Shown: piece by piece, positions 25,929-33,956 of the stretch
How positions within the stretch are numbered: position 1 is the stretch's first letter
Layout of the letters: the number at the start of each line of letters is the position of its first letter
The notes under the pieces: generated by a model
Database searches by the model: none
What the model saw: only the letters and a program-made list of their open reading frames with translations
Told to the model about the DNA's origin: nothing
Position numbers and translations under genes: made by a program
Origin: Frankiales bacterium
Lineage (GTDB): Bacteria; Actinomycetota; Actinomycetes; S36-B12; CAIYMF01
Direction: 5' to 3'
Assembly: GCA_016125335.1 (NCBI GenBank)
Contig: WGLY01000039.1
Coordinates: 43,716-107,715, forward strand
Length of the DNA: 64,000 bases

Positions 25929-27368
25929 ATGCCCACCCCGTTCGAGTACGCGCCCGCTCCCGAGTCGCGCGCGGTCGTCGACATCGCGTCGTCCTACGGC
26001 CTGTTCGTCGACGGCGCGTTCGTCGAGGGCACCGGCGGCCACTTCAAGAGCATCAACCCGGCCACCGAGGAGGTGCTCGCCGAGATCGCGGTCGCCGACG
26101 AGGCCGACGTCGACCGCGCGGTGAAGGCGGCCCGGCGCGCCTACACCCGCGTGTGGTCGAAGACGTCGGGCGCCGAGCGGGCCAAGTACCTGTTCCGCAT
26201 CGCGCGGCTCGTGCAGGAGCGCAGCCGCGAGCTGGCCGTGCTCGAGACCCTCGACAACGGCAAGCCGATCAAGGAGTCGCGCGACGTCGACATCCCGCTC
26301 GTCGCGGCGCACTTCTTCTACTACGCCGGCTGGGCCGACAAGCTCGGGCACGCCGGCTTCGGGCCGGACCCACGTCCCCTGGGCGTGGCCGCGCAGGTCA
26401 TCCCGTGGAACTTCCCGATGCTCATGCTCGCGTGGAAGATCGCGCCGGCCCTGGCCGCGGGCAACACCGTCGTGCTCAAGCCGGCCGAGACCACGCCGCT
26501 GACGGCGCTGTTCTTCGCCGACATCTGCCGGCAGGCCGAGCTGCCCCCGGGCGTCGTCAACATCATCACGGGGGCGGGCGACACCGGCCGTGCCCTCGTC
26601 GAGCACCCCGACGTCGACAAGGTGGCGTTCACCGGCTCCACCGAGGTGGGCAAGGCCATCGCACGCTCCGTCGCGGGCAGCGACAAGCGCGTCACCCTCG
26701 AGCTCGGCGGCAAGGCGGCCAACATCGTGTTCGACGACGCCCCGATCGACCAGACGGTCGAGGGCATCGTCGCCGGGATCTTCTTCAACCAGGGGCACGT
26801 CTGCTGCGCGGGCTCGCGGCTGCTGGTGCAGGAGTCGGTGGCCGACGAGCTCGTCGCGCGGCTCAAGAAGCGGCTCTCCACGCTGCGCCTGGGCGACCCG
26901 ATGGACAAGAACACCGACATCGGCGCCATCAACTCCCTGGAGCAGCTCGAGCGCATCCGCCACCTCGCGGGCGTGGGCGACGACGAGGGCGCCGAGCGCT
27001 GGACGGCGGACTGCGACCTGCCGGCCAAGGGCTACTGGTTCGCCCCCACCGTGTTCACCGGCGTCACCCAGGCGCACCGGATCGCGCGCGAGGAGATCTT
27101 CGGCCCGGTGCTGTCGGTGCTCACGTTCCGCACGCCGTCCGAGGCGATCGAGAAGGCCAACAACACCGCCTACGGGCTGTCCGCGGGCGTGTGGACCGAG
27201 AAGGGCTCGCGGATCCTGCGGATGGCCTCGGCCATGCGCGCCGGGGTCGTGTGGGCCAACACCTACAACCGCTTCGACCCCACCAGCCCCTTCGGCGGGT
27301 ACAAGGAGTCCGGGTACGGCCGCGAGGGCGGCCGGCACGGGCTCGCGGCGTACCTCGACGTGAGCTGA
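25929..27368 (+). CDS. Aldehyde dehydrogenase (NAD(P)+)
   Basis: A 479-residue enzyme that should oxidise the acetaldehyde formed by DeoC. The Rossmann part has IPWNFPMLMLAWKIAPALA and LKPAETTPL. VAFTGSTEVGKAIA binds the dinucleotide. The general base Glu is in VTLELGGKAANIVF and the catalytic Cys in FFNQGHVCCAGSRLLV. EEIFGPVLSV and PFGGYKESGYGRE are both intact. ATG at 25929 has GAGG about 8 nt upstream. It lies 26 nt after deoC and 12 nt before a half-length paralogue with which it probably forms a complex. Confidence 0.93.
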   Translation: MPTPFEYAPAPESRAVVDIASSYGLFVDGAFVEGTGGHFKSINPATEEVLAEIAVADEADVDRAVKAARRAYTRVWSKTSGAERAKYLFRIARLVQERSRELAVLETLDNGKPIKESRDVDIPLVAAHFFYYAGWADKLGHAGFGPDPRPLGVAAQVIPWNFPMLMLAWKIAPALAAGNTVVLKPAETTPLTALFFADICRQAELPPGVVNIITGAGDTGRALVEHPDVDKVAFTGSTEVGKAIARSVAGSDKRVTLELGGKAANIVFDDAPIDQTVEGIVAGIFFNQGHVCCAGSRLLVQESVADELVARLKKRLSTLRLGDPMDKNTDIGAINSLEQLERIRHLAGVGDDEGAERWTADCDLPAKGYWFAPTVFTGVTQAHRIAREEIFGPVLSVLTFRTPSEAIEKANNTAYGLSAGVWTEKGSRILRMASAMRAGVVWANTYNRFDPTSPFGGYKESGYGREGGRHGLAAYLDVS

Positions 27369-27380
27369 GGAGAGCGACAG

Positions 27381-28244
27381 ATGGCATCGCGACTCGAGGT
27401 CCGCAAGACCTACAAGCTCTACGTGGGCGGGGCTTTCCCCCGCTCGGAGAGCGGCCGCAGCTACGAGGTCACCGACACCAAGGGCCGGTTCCTCGCCAAC
27501 GCCGCGCAGGCCTCGCGCAAGGACGCCCGCGACGCCGTCGTGGCCGCGCGCAAGGCGCAGCCGGGCTGGGCGGCGGCGACGGCGTACAACCGGGGCCAGG
27601 TGCTCTACCGCGTCGCCGAGGTGATGGAGGGCCGGCGCGAGCAGTTCGTCGAGGAGGTCTCGCGCGCGGAAGGGCTGACCACCCGTCGGGCGGAGTCGGT
27701 CGTCGACGCCGCGGTCGACCGCTGGGTCTGGTACGCCGGCTGGGCCGACAAGCTCGCCCAGGTGCTCGGCGCCACCAACCCCGTGGCCGGCCCCTACTTC
27801 AACTTCTCGATCCCCGAGCCCACGGGCGTCGTGGCCGTCGTGGCGCCGCAGGACTCGTCGCTGCTCGGGCTCGTCTCCGTCGTCGCCCCGGTGGTCGTCT
27901 CGGGCAACACGGCCGTGGTGCTGGCCTCCGAGCAGCGACCGCTGGCGGCCATCACGCTCTCGGAGGTGCTGGCCACCTCCGACGTGCCGGGCGGCGTCGT
28001 CAACCTCCTGACCGGCCACGTGGCCGAGGTGACGCCGTGGCTCGCGGCGCACATGGACGTCAACGCGATCGACCTCGCCGGCGTGGAGGACGCCGATCTG
28101 CGCCGCACCCTCGAGGTGGCGGCGGCCGACAACGTCAAGCGGGTGCGGCGTCCGGACACCGACGACTGGTCGGCCGACCCGGGCCTCTCGCGCATCCGCT
28201 CGTTCGTCGAGACCAAGACCGTCTGGCACCCCATCGGTGTCTGA
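27381..28244 (+). CDS. Half-length aldehyde dehydrogenase-like protein without catalytic domain
   Basis: A 287-residue protein aligned with the N-terminal cofactor-binding part of aldehyde dehydrogenases: YKLYVGGAFPRSESGRSYEV, VWYAGWADKLAQVLG, then PTGVVAVVAPQDSSLLGLV in place of the usual PWNFP loop. It stops after about 290 residues and never reaches the GQxC catalytic Cys. The Rossmann loop GSTEVG is replaced by IDLAGVEDADLR. The frame is open, with a good ribosome site (GAGGAGAG), so it is a maintained gene and not a wreck. I infer a non-catalytic partner of the preceding enzyme. Confidence 0.85.
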   Translation: MASRLEVRKTYKLYVGGAFPRSESGRSYEVTDTKGRFLANAAQASRKDARDAVVAARKAQPGWAAATAYNRGQVLYRVAEVMEGRREQFVEEVSRAEGLTTRRAESVVDAAVDRWVWYAGWADKLAQVLGATNPVAGPYFNFSIPEPTGVVAVVAPQDSSLLGLVSVVAPVVVSGNTAVVLASEQRPLAAITLSEVLATSDVPGGVVNLLTGHVAEVTPWLAAHMDVNAIDLAGVEDADLRRTLEVAAADNVKRVRRPDTDDWSADPGLSRIRSFVETKTVWHPIGV

Positions 28245-29070
28245 GACCGACGCCGTCACCATCTCGGACCTGGGCGAGCGCGTCGCCGACTGGTACGCCG
28301 AGACGGCACGGCTGCGCGCCGCGTCGGTGGTCCAGCTCGACGACGGCGCCTGGGCGGTGACGACGCCGGCCTTCGCGCAGTCGTTCGCCTCCAACGCCGT
28401 CGTCGTGCGCCGCGACCCGGGCGGCCCCCGGCTGCGGGCCTGGGCCGAGGAGCACCTCGCGCCGTACGCGCACCGTTACGTGCAGGCCAGCTGCGACCTG
28501 TCGGACGAGACCCGCGCGGACCTCGCGGCGCACGGCTACGCCGTCGACGGCCTGCTGCTGATGGCACGACCCACGTCGGCTCCCCCGCTGCCCGTGCGGG
28601 GAGACGTCCGCGTGGAGCCCGCATCCGACGACGACGTCGCCGACCTGCATCGCGTGCTGTGGCGCACCGAGTGGCTGCCCGGCGTCGGCGACGAGGAGGT
28701 CGAGCAGCTCGTCGGCCGGCGTACCGAGCTCCCCGCAGGGGAGTCGCTGGCCTGGGTGGTCCGCGACGCGGCGCTGCACGACCCGGTGAGCCGCGACCTC
28801 GCCGCCTGCGCCGACCTCACGGTGCGCGGCTGGGCGGCGGAGGTCGACGCCGTGGCCGTGCGCGCGTCGGTCCGCCGCCACGGCTACGGCGACGCCGTCC
28901 TGGCGGCGGCGGTCGCGGCGGCCGCCGAGCGCGGCTGCAGCCACGCCGTCCTCTCGGCCCTGGTCGAGGACTGGCCGCGCGAGTGGTACGCGCGGCGCGG
29001 CTTCGTCGAGGTGGGCCGCTCGTGGGAGGCGCTGCGCCGTCCCGACGCGCTGGGGTTCGGGCGGTCGTGA
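28237..29070 (+). CDS. GNAT-family N-acetyltransferase
   Basis: A 277-residue protein. The C-terminal half is a GNAT domain: WAAEVDAVAVRASVRRHGYG supplies the acetyl-CoA loop and EWYARRGFVEVGRSWEALRR closes the fold. The N-terminal 120 residues are an extra alpha/beta region possibly forming a degenerate second GNAT lobe. The target is unknown. The start GTG overlaps the end of the half aldehyde dehydrogenase gene by 8 nt, and its own stop overlaps the uridine kinase start, so it is a genuine member of the deoC operon. Confidence 0.82.
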   Translation: MSETDAVTISDLGERVADWYAETARLRAASVVQLDDGAWAVTTPAFAQSFASNAVVVRRDPGGPRLRAWAEEHLAPYAHRYVQASCDLSDETRADLAAHGYAVDGLLLMARPTSAPPLPVRGDVRVEPASDDDVADLHRVLWRTEWLPGVGDEEVEQLVGRRTELPAGESLAWVVRDAALHDPVSRDLAACADLTVRGWAAEVDAVAVRASVRRHGYGDAVLAAAVAAAAERGCSHAVLSALVEDWPREWYARRGFVEVGRSWEALRRPDALGFGRS

Positions 29071-29744
29071 CCGCGCTCGTGGTGCTGCTGTGCGGGCCGT
29101 CGGGCTCGGGCAAGTCGCGCATCGCCCGTCGCAGCGGGCTGCCGGTGTTCCGCCTCGACGACTTCTACAAGGACGGCGACGACCCGTCGATGCCGCGCTC
29201 CGCGGAGCTCGGCATCGTCGACTGGGACGACCCGCGCGCCTGGCACGCGGACCGCGCCGTCGACGCGCTGGAGACCCTGTGCCGCCTCGGGTCCGTGGAG
29301 GTGCCGGCGTACGACATCTCGGTGGACCGCGCGGTGGGGTCGTCGGTGGTGACGCGTGGCGAGGCCCGGGCTGTGGTGGCCGAGGGGGTGTTCGCCGCCG
29401 AGATCGTGACCGTGTGCCGCGACCGCGGGATCCTCGCCGAGGCCGTGGTGCTGCAGCGGGCGCCCTGGAAGAACTTCGTGCGCCGTCTTGCGCGCGACCT
29501 CGCCGAGCGGCGCAAGCCGCCCCTCACGCTGTGGCGCCGCGGCCGCCTGCTCATGGCGGAGGAGCCGGCGCTCGTCGCGACGGCGGTGGCCCGCGGCTGC
29601 CGGCCGCTCGACGCGCGGGGGCTGTCGGCGCTGCTGGCCGAGCTGGCCGCGCCGGTCCCGACCGGGCCCGCGGACGGCGACGGACGGGCGCCCGGGACCG
29701 GTCCGGGCGGGACGTCCGCCGGCGCCGTGGCCGCTCCGGAGTAG
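29067..29744 (+). CDS. Uridine kinase-like P-loop NTPase
   Basis: A 225-residue nucleoside kinase. Walker A is GPSGSGKS at the N-terminus. LDDFYKDGDDPSMPR is the nucleoside-binding lid seen in uridine/cytidine kinases. WDDPRAWHADRAVDALE, AYDISVDRAVG and VVAEGVFAAEIV (Walker B-like) follow, then a basic lid FVRRLARDLAERRKPP. It would phosphorylate pyrimidine nucleosides, fitting a deoxyribose/nucleoside operon. The last 30 residues are Gly/Pro-rich and probably disordered. The GTG overlaps the preceding stop. Confidence 0.88.
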   Translation: MTALVVLLCGPSGSGKSRIARRSGLPVFRLDDFYKDGDDPSMPRSAELGIVDWDDPRAWHADRAVDALETLCRLGSVEVPAYDISVDRAVGSSVVTRGEARAVVAEGVFAAEIVTVCRDRGILAEAVVLQRAPWKNFVRRLARDLAERRKPPLTLWRRGRLLMAEEPALVATAVARGCRPLDARGLSALLAELAAPVPTGPADGDGRAPGTGPGGTSAGAVAAPE

Positions 29745-29875
29745 CGGACCGCGCTGCTCCTCCGGCCGGAGCGGGAAGCGCCGTCGTCGCGCCGGTGCCA
29801 CCGTCGCCGTGCCGCCGTCCGAGCTGTCTCGCGAGGACGTCCCGAAACGCCCTGGTCGCGTCGCGGCCCGGTGCC

Positions 29876-29881
29876 TACGGT
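29876..29881 (+). promoter_or_regulatory. -10 element of leaderless VOC gene
   Basis: TACGGT, 6 nt (GACGGC), then the GTG at 29888. It supports the short start and shows that the gene is transcribed apart from the uridine kinase operon. Confidence 0.55.
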
Positions 29882-29887
29882 GACGGC

Positions 29888-30322
29888 GTGACGACCATCC
29901 GGCAGGTGCAGGTGACCTTCGACTGCGCGGATCCGCTGCGGGTCGCGCGCTTCTGGTGCGCGGCGCTGGGCTACGAGCTCGTGGCGCCGCCCGACGGGTT
30001 CGCGAGCTGGGAGGAGGCCGAGGAGGCCCTCCCCGCCGACCGGGAGGGCGCCTGGGCCGCCTGCGCGGACCCGTCCGGAGCCGGCCCGCGACTGTTCTTC
30101 CAGCGCGTGCCGGAGGGCAAGGTGGTGAAGAACCGCCTGCACCTCGACGTGCGCGTCGGCACGGGGATGGTGGGCGCCGAGCGGGTGGCCGCCCTCGAGG
30201 CGGAGTGCGCCCGGCTGGTCGGGCACGGCGGCGTGCGCATGTGGCTGCTGCCCGCCGACGAGGAGAACGAGTCGTGCCTGGTGATGCAGGACGTCGAGGG
30301 CAACGAGTTCTGCCTCGACTGA
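29888..30322 (+). CDS. VOC-superfamily (glyoxalase-like) protein
   Basis: A 144-residue single-domain VOC protein. Two beta-alpha-beta-beta-beta modules are recognisable: VQVTFDCADPLRVARFWCAA with RLFFQRVPEGKVVKNRLHLD, and VMQDVEGNEFCLD at the C-terminus. The metal-ligand positions appear partly kept (His in RLHLDV, Glu in GNEFCL). Members range from glyoxalases to drug-binding resistance proteins, and the role here is unknown. The C-terminal motif is nearly identical to an orphan remnant at 61480-61551, which points to a lost paralogue. Confidence 0.85.
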   Translation: MTTIRQVQVTFDCADPLRVARFWCAALGYELVAPPDGFASWEEAEEALPADREGAWAACADPSGAGPRLFFQRVPEGKVVKNRLHLDVRVGTGMVGAERVAALEAECARLVGHGGVRMWLLPADEENESCLVMQDVEGNEFCLD

Positions 30323-30470
30323 GCTGCACCGGTCGGCGGGGCGCCGCACGGAGGGACCCTGGCGGTCCGACGCGTCCGCACCCGTCCTCGCGTCCGTCCG
30401 CGCGCAGCCAGGCCGAGCTGTGGAGGACACGCCGGGAGCGCCCTCCTGTGGATTACTGACAGTCGAAATT

Positions 30471-30485
30471 CGTTGGGGCCCAACG
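30471..30485. promoter_or_regulatory. 15-bp palindrome upstream of the HNH gene
   Basis: CGTTGGG-G-CCCAACG, a perfect 7-bp dyad with one central base, in a locally less GC-rich patch 46 bp before the HNH start and 35 bp before its -10. It is a candidate operator, possibly for autoregulation. No sister site was noticed. Confidence 0.35.
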
Positions 30486-30519
30486 CCTCTCAGCGCATGC
30501 CACTGTCGGACCCTGCTCG

Positions 30520-30525
30520 TAGGGT
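30520..30525 (+). promoter_or_regulatory. -10 element of leaderless HNH gene
   Basis: TAGGGT, 6 nt (GCGGGT), then the ATG at 30532. It supports the annotated start. Confidence 0.6.
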
Positions 30526-30531
30526 GCGGGT

Positions 30532-32202
30532 ATGCAGTCGACGAGGCGGGACATCCCGGTGCCGGTGCCCTCCAGCCCGGTGACCTCTGCCGCCCCGGTG
30601 TCCTCTGCCGCCTCGGTGCCGTCCGGTGCCTCGACCTCGGGCCGGCGGGCCCAGCGAACCGGCCCGGCGGCGACGGGCGAGGCCACGGCGGTCACGCGCG
30701 CCGGAACGGCGTCCACGCCGGCCGTCGGCGTGCCCGGGCTCGTGCGACTCGTCGAGGGCCTGCGCGACGCGGCCGCCGCCGTCAGCGGTGCACTGGCCGA
30801 GGACCCGTCGCTGCTGGCGGAGCTGTCCGACGAGCTGCTGGAGTCGTTCAGGCTGGAGCTGCACGCCGCGCGCGACGCCGCGGACGCCGCGGCCACGGTG
30901 GTCACCGGCCGGCTCGACCGCCGGGTCGGGTCCGTGCGGGGGAAGCTGGTGGCCGGCCGGTACCCCAGCACGACACGCTTCCTCGAGCGAGAGGCAGGCC
31001 TCTCGCCGGCGCAGGCCCGGGCCGCCGTCGCGCGGGGCCGCGACCTGGACACCCACTCCACGCAGGTCGCCGACTCCTGGCTGGCCGGGCGGATCACCGG
31101 CGGGGCCGTACGCGAGCTCACCCTCGGCGTCACCGACCTGCTGCGCCGCTGCGCCCGCACGGACACCCGGCTCGCCCGGGCCCAGGCGCTGGCCGCACTG
31201 CTTCCTGTGGCCGAGGCCGGCGACTCCGCGGCGCTCGCCCGACGTCTGGTCGAGCTCCGCCTCACCCTGGACCCGGACGGCGCCACCGAGGACGCGCTGT
31301 TCGCCTTCGAGCGGCAGTCGCTGTCGATCGTGGCGGCCGGCTCGATGTACCGGCTCCGCGGCGACCTGACACCGGAGGTCGCCGCGGCGGCGAGCACGGT
31401 GCTCGAGCAGGTCGCCGGCCGGATCGCCACCGAGCAGCTCGGCGTCCTCGAGCACGACGCCGACTGCGAGACGGCGGCCAGGCCGCAGTCGGGGTGCACC
31501 TGCGGCGAGCTCGACCGAGCCCGCCGGGCGGCGGGTCTCCAGCGCGACCAGCTGCTCGCGCGAGCCTTCGGCGAGGTGATGACCGACCAGCTCGACCGTG
31601 GCGGGCTCGGCACGCACCACGGGGTGGCGCCGCACCTGACCGTCGTCGCGGACCTGGCCGACGTGGCCGGGACCGACCACCCCGGATCCGCGACGCCGCT
31701 GCTCGGCCGCCTGGCCGTTCCCGGTTCCGACGACGACGCGCTGCTGCCCGCCGCGACGCTGCACCGGATGCTGTGCGACGCCGAGATCACCCGGGTCCTC
31801 ACTGCCCGCGGCCCGGTCGACACGTCGTCGGACGCCACCGGGGGCCCGCTGCGCGCAGTCGCCCGCGACCTGGCCGCCGTCGCGCGCGAGGTGCTGTACG
31901 TCGGCCGCGCCCAGCGCACCGTCCCCCCGCGACTGCGCCGCGCGCTGGAGGCCCGCGACGGCCACTGCGTCTTCCCCGGCTGCCGGGCCCACGCGCGCCG
32001 CTGCCACGCCCACCACGTGCTGCCCTGGGAGCACGGCGGCGCGACCGACCTCCCCAACCTCGCGCTCCTGTGCGTCGCCCACCACCACGCCGTCCACGAG
32101 GGTGGCTGGGCCATGGCACTGCGCGCCCTCAGCGGCGGGCACGACCGCGGCTGCTGGGAGTTCACCCCGCCGTCCCTGCACCGTCGACGACTCCGGCCCT
32201 GA
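30532..32202 (+). CDS. DUF222 / HNH endonuclease domain protein (13E12-type)
   Basis: A 556-residue protein. A Ser/Ala/Pro-rich head (about 70 residues) is followed by the helical DUF222 region (residues about 75-400). The C-terminal HNH nuclease has DGHCVFPGCRAHARRC, HAHHVLPWEHGG and LPNLALLCVAHHHAVHEGG, giving the two zinc-binding CxxC-like pairs and the His-Asn-His catalytic set. This family occurs in many dispersed copies in actinobacterial genomes and in the 13E12 repeats of mycobacteria. Its function is unresolved, and mobile-element or defence roles have been suggested. It stands alone with its own promoter and no neighbouring integrase. Confidence 0.9.
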   Translation: MQSTRRDIPVPVPSSPVTSAAPVSSAASVPSGASTSGRRAQRTGPAATGEATAVTRAGTASTPAVGVPGLVRLVEGLRDAAAAVSGALAEDPSLLAELSDELLESFRLELHAARDAADAAATVVTGRLDRRVGSVRGKLVAGRYPSTTRFLEREAGLSPAQARAAVARGRDLDTHSTQVADSWLAGRITGGAVRELTLGVTDLLRRCARTDTRLARAQALAALLPVAEAGDSAALARRLVELRLTLDPDGATEDALFAFERQSLSIVAAGSMYRLRGDLTPEVAAAASTVLEQVAGRIATEQLGVLEHDADCETAARPQSGCTCGELDRARRAAGLQRDQLLARAFGEVMTDQLDRGGLGTHHGVAPHLTVVADLADVAGTDHPGSATPLLGRLAVPGSDDDALLPAATLHRMLCDAEITRVLTARGPVDTSSDATGGPLRAVARDLAAVAREVLYVGRAQRTVPPRLRRALEARDGHCVFPGCRAHARRCHAHHVLPWEHGGATDLPNLALLCVAHHHAVHEGGWAMALRALSGGHDRGCWEFTPPSLHRRRLRP

Positions 32203-32288
32203 CCAGCAGGGCGCACGACCTCCACCTCGGCACGCCGATTGCAGTCAGTGGCCGGCGCGCGCACTGGCGTCCGGACCCGGACAGCTCC

Positions 32289-32343
32289 GGGTCCGGGCCA
32301 CGAGGGTCCGGGCCACGAGAGTCCGAGCCGCTAGGGTCCGAGC
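32289..32343 (+). repeat. 15-bp tandem repeat, 3.7 copies, feeding a promoter
   Basis: Units start at 32289, 32304, 32319 and 32334. The first two are identical (GGGTCCGGGCCACGA). The third is diverged (GAGTCCGAGCCGCTA) and the fourth is partial (GGGTCCGAGC). The diverged end of unit 3 plus the start of unit 4 create TAGGGT, the likely -10 of the next gene. It is placed immediately before the start codon. Confidence 0.85.
32332..32337 (+). promoter_or_regulatory. -10 element formed inside the tandem repeat
   Basis: TAGGGT, 8 nt before the ATG at 32346, so a leader of at most a few bases. The identical units upstream read CGAGGG at the same place, so only the mutated copy has the hexamer. Confidence 0.5.
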
Positions 32344-32345
32344 GC

Positions 32346-33308
32346 ATGGCACGTGTTGCGCTCCAGCGGGTCCGTCGAGCCGCGACGGTCATCGACGCGA
32401 TGTTCCTCGACACGCCTCAGTTCGAGTCGCCGCCGTTGAGCGCCGAGGTGGGCTGCTCCCTGACACTGAAGGTCGAGACACTCAACCCTGTGCGCAGCTT
32501 CAAGGCGCGCGGGACCGAGGTCGTGCTGGCCGGGATGACGGCCTCGGGTCACACCTCGGCCGTCTGCGCCAGCGCGGGCAACCTGGGGCTGGCGCTGGCA
32601 CACAGCGGGTCTCGCCGCCGCGTACCCGTCACGGTCTTCGCAGCGGAGAACGCGAATCCGCTCAAGGTGGCGCGCATGCGCTCGGCCGGGGCGACCGTGC
32701 ACCTCGAGGGGCCCGACATCGAGACGCCGCGGGCGCTCGCCCGAGAGCATGCCGAGTCGACCGGCAGCTACCTCGTGGAGGACAGCCTCGACCTCGGCAC
32801 GTGCGAGGGAGCCGCCTCCATCGGTCTCGAGCTCGCGGCGGCGACGCAATCGTTCGACGTCGTCATCGTCGCCCTCGGGGGTGGGGCCCTGGCGAGCGGC
32901 GTCGGCGCCGTGCTCCGCGAGCTGTCCCCGTCGACGGAGGTGATCGCGGTCCAGCCTGCGGGTGCCCCCGCGATGGCTCTGTCCTGGCGCCGCGGCTCGG
33001 TGGTCACCACCGAGTCCGTCGAGACCATCGCCGACGGCGTGGCGGGCCGGTTCCCGATCCCGGAGGTCCTCGACGACCTGCTGGAGGTGGTCGACGACGT
33101 CGCGCTCGTGGCCGAGACCAGCATCAAGGCCGGGATGCGGATCCTGTACCGGGCAGCCGGTCTGGTCGTCGAGCCGTCCGCGGCGCTGGGCGTGGCCGCC
33201 GTCCTGGAGGATCCCGGCCGGTTCGCCGGGCGGCGCGTGGCCACCGTCATCTGCGGCAGCAACGTCGCGCCTGAGGACTTCGAACGCTGGATCGGGGAGT
33301 CCACCTAG
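32346..33308 (+). CDS. Threonine/serine dehydratase-like PLP enzyme (fold type II)
   Basis: A 320-residue enzyme of the threonine dehydratase/serine racemase group. The PLP lysine is in NPVRSFKARGTE, the substrate/phosphate loop in ASAGNLGLALAHS, the glycine loop that holds the cofactor phosphate in VALGGGALASG and the late cofactor contact in VICGSN. There is no C-terminal ACT-like regulatory domain, so it is not the feedback-inhibited biosynthetic IlvA. The expected reaction is deamination or racemisation of a hydroxy or diamino acid. It is followed 9 nt later by a LysE exporter with its own promoter. The pair could degrade and export an amino acid. Confidence 0.86.
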   Translation: MARVALQRVRRAATVIDAMFLDTPQFESPPLSAEVGCSLTLKVETLNPVRSFKARGTEVVLAGMTASGHTSAVCASAGNLGLALAHSGSRRRVPVTVFAAENANPLKVARMRSAGATVHLEGPDIETPRALAREHAESTGSYLVEDSLDLGTCEGAASIGLELAAATQSFDVVIVALGGGALASGVGAVLRELSPSTEVIAVQPAGAPAMALSWRRGSVVTTESVETIADGVAGRFPIPEVLDDLLEVVDDVALVAETSIKAGMRILYRAAGLVVEPSAALGVAAVLEDPGRFAGRRVATVICGSNVAPEDFERWIGEST

Positions 33309-33311
33309 GCT
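33306..33311 (+). promoter_or_regulatory. -10 element overlapping a stop codon, for the LysE gene
   Basis: TAGGCT, in which TAG is the stop codon of the dehydratase gene. It is followed by 6 nt (GCGCCC) and the GTG at 33318. The exporter can thus be transcribed leaderless and independently. Confidence 0.55.
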
Positions 33312-33317
33312 GCGCCC

Positions 33318-33926
33318 GTGCGCTTCCTCGTGGTGGGCCTGGGCCTGGGGCTCGGGGCGGGGCTGGCACCCGGGCCGCTGCTGGCGTTGGTCGTCACGAG
33401 CGCGCTGGCGCGGGGGTTCGCGGCCGGACTCCGCGTCGCCCTGTCGCCGCTGGTGACCGACACGCTCATGATCGCCGTGGCCGTGCTGCTGGTGCGCGAG
33501 CTGCCCAACCGCGCGGCGGGGATCCTCGGCGTCGTGGGCGGCCTCTACGTGGTGTGGCTCGGCGTCGACGCCCTGCGCGAGCGCGCGGTGGGCATCGAGC
33601 TCGAGCCGCGGGCCGGGTCGCTGCGCCGAGGCGCGCTGGTGAACCTGCTCTCGCCGCACCCGTGGCTGTTCTGGATCGTGGTCGGCGGGCCGGTCCTCGT
33701 GGCGGCGTGGGCCGAGTCGCCGTGGTCGGCGGTGGCGTTCCTCGTCGGCTTCTTCGGCACCCTGGTGGGCACGAAGGCCGTCGTGGCCGCGGTGGTGGCC
33801 GGCTCGCGACGGGCGCTGACCCCCGCGGGTGTCCGGCGGGCGCACGTGGCCGCCGCCGTGCTCCTGCTGCTCACCGGTGTCGTGCTCGTGGTCGAGTTCG
33901 CGGCCCGGGCCGCGTCCGGCTCCTGA
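33318..33926 (+). CDS. LysE-family amino acid exporter
   Basis: A 202-residue membrane protein with about six hydrophobic helices and the LysE/RhtB N-terminal motif GLGAGLAPGPLLALVVTSAL. The conserved NLLSPHPWLFWIVVGGPVLV comes in the middle. Exporters of this family release amino acids or small thiols. The substrate is not predictable, but the position behind a dehydratase-like enzyme points to an amino-acid or keto-acid-related compound. The GTG start is fixed by the -10 that overlaps the upstream stop. Confidence 0.88.
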   Translation: MRFLVVGLGLGLGAGLAPGPLLALVVTSALARGFAAGLRVALSPLVTDTLMIAVAVLLVRELPNRAAGILGVVGGLYVVWLGVDALRERAVGIELEPRAGSLRRGALVNLLSPHPWLFWIVVGGPVLVAAWAESPWSAVAFLVGFFGTLVGTKAVVAAVVAGSRRALTPAGVRRAHVAAAVLLLLTGVVLVVEFAARAASGS

Positions 33927-33937
33927 CGCGCTCCCGG

Positions 33938-33956
33938 TCCGGCGCGCGCGGCCGGA
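33938..33956. terminator. Short hairpin between convergent LysE and add genes
   Basis: TCCGGC (33938-33943) pairs with GCCGGA (33951-33956) around a GCGCGCG loop, directly abutting the add stop codon. It is weak, with 6 bp of stem only. Confidence 0.3.

Noticed and set aside
30532..33308. Integrated mobile element or defence island around the HNH gene
   Set aside because: No integrase, transposase, flanking direct repeats or tRNA, and no clearly different base composition. Each gene has its own native-looking promoter.
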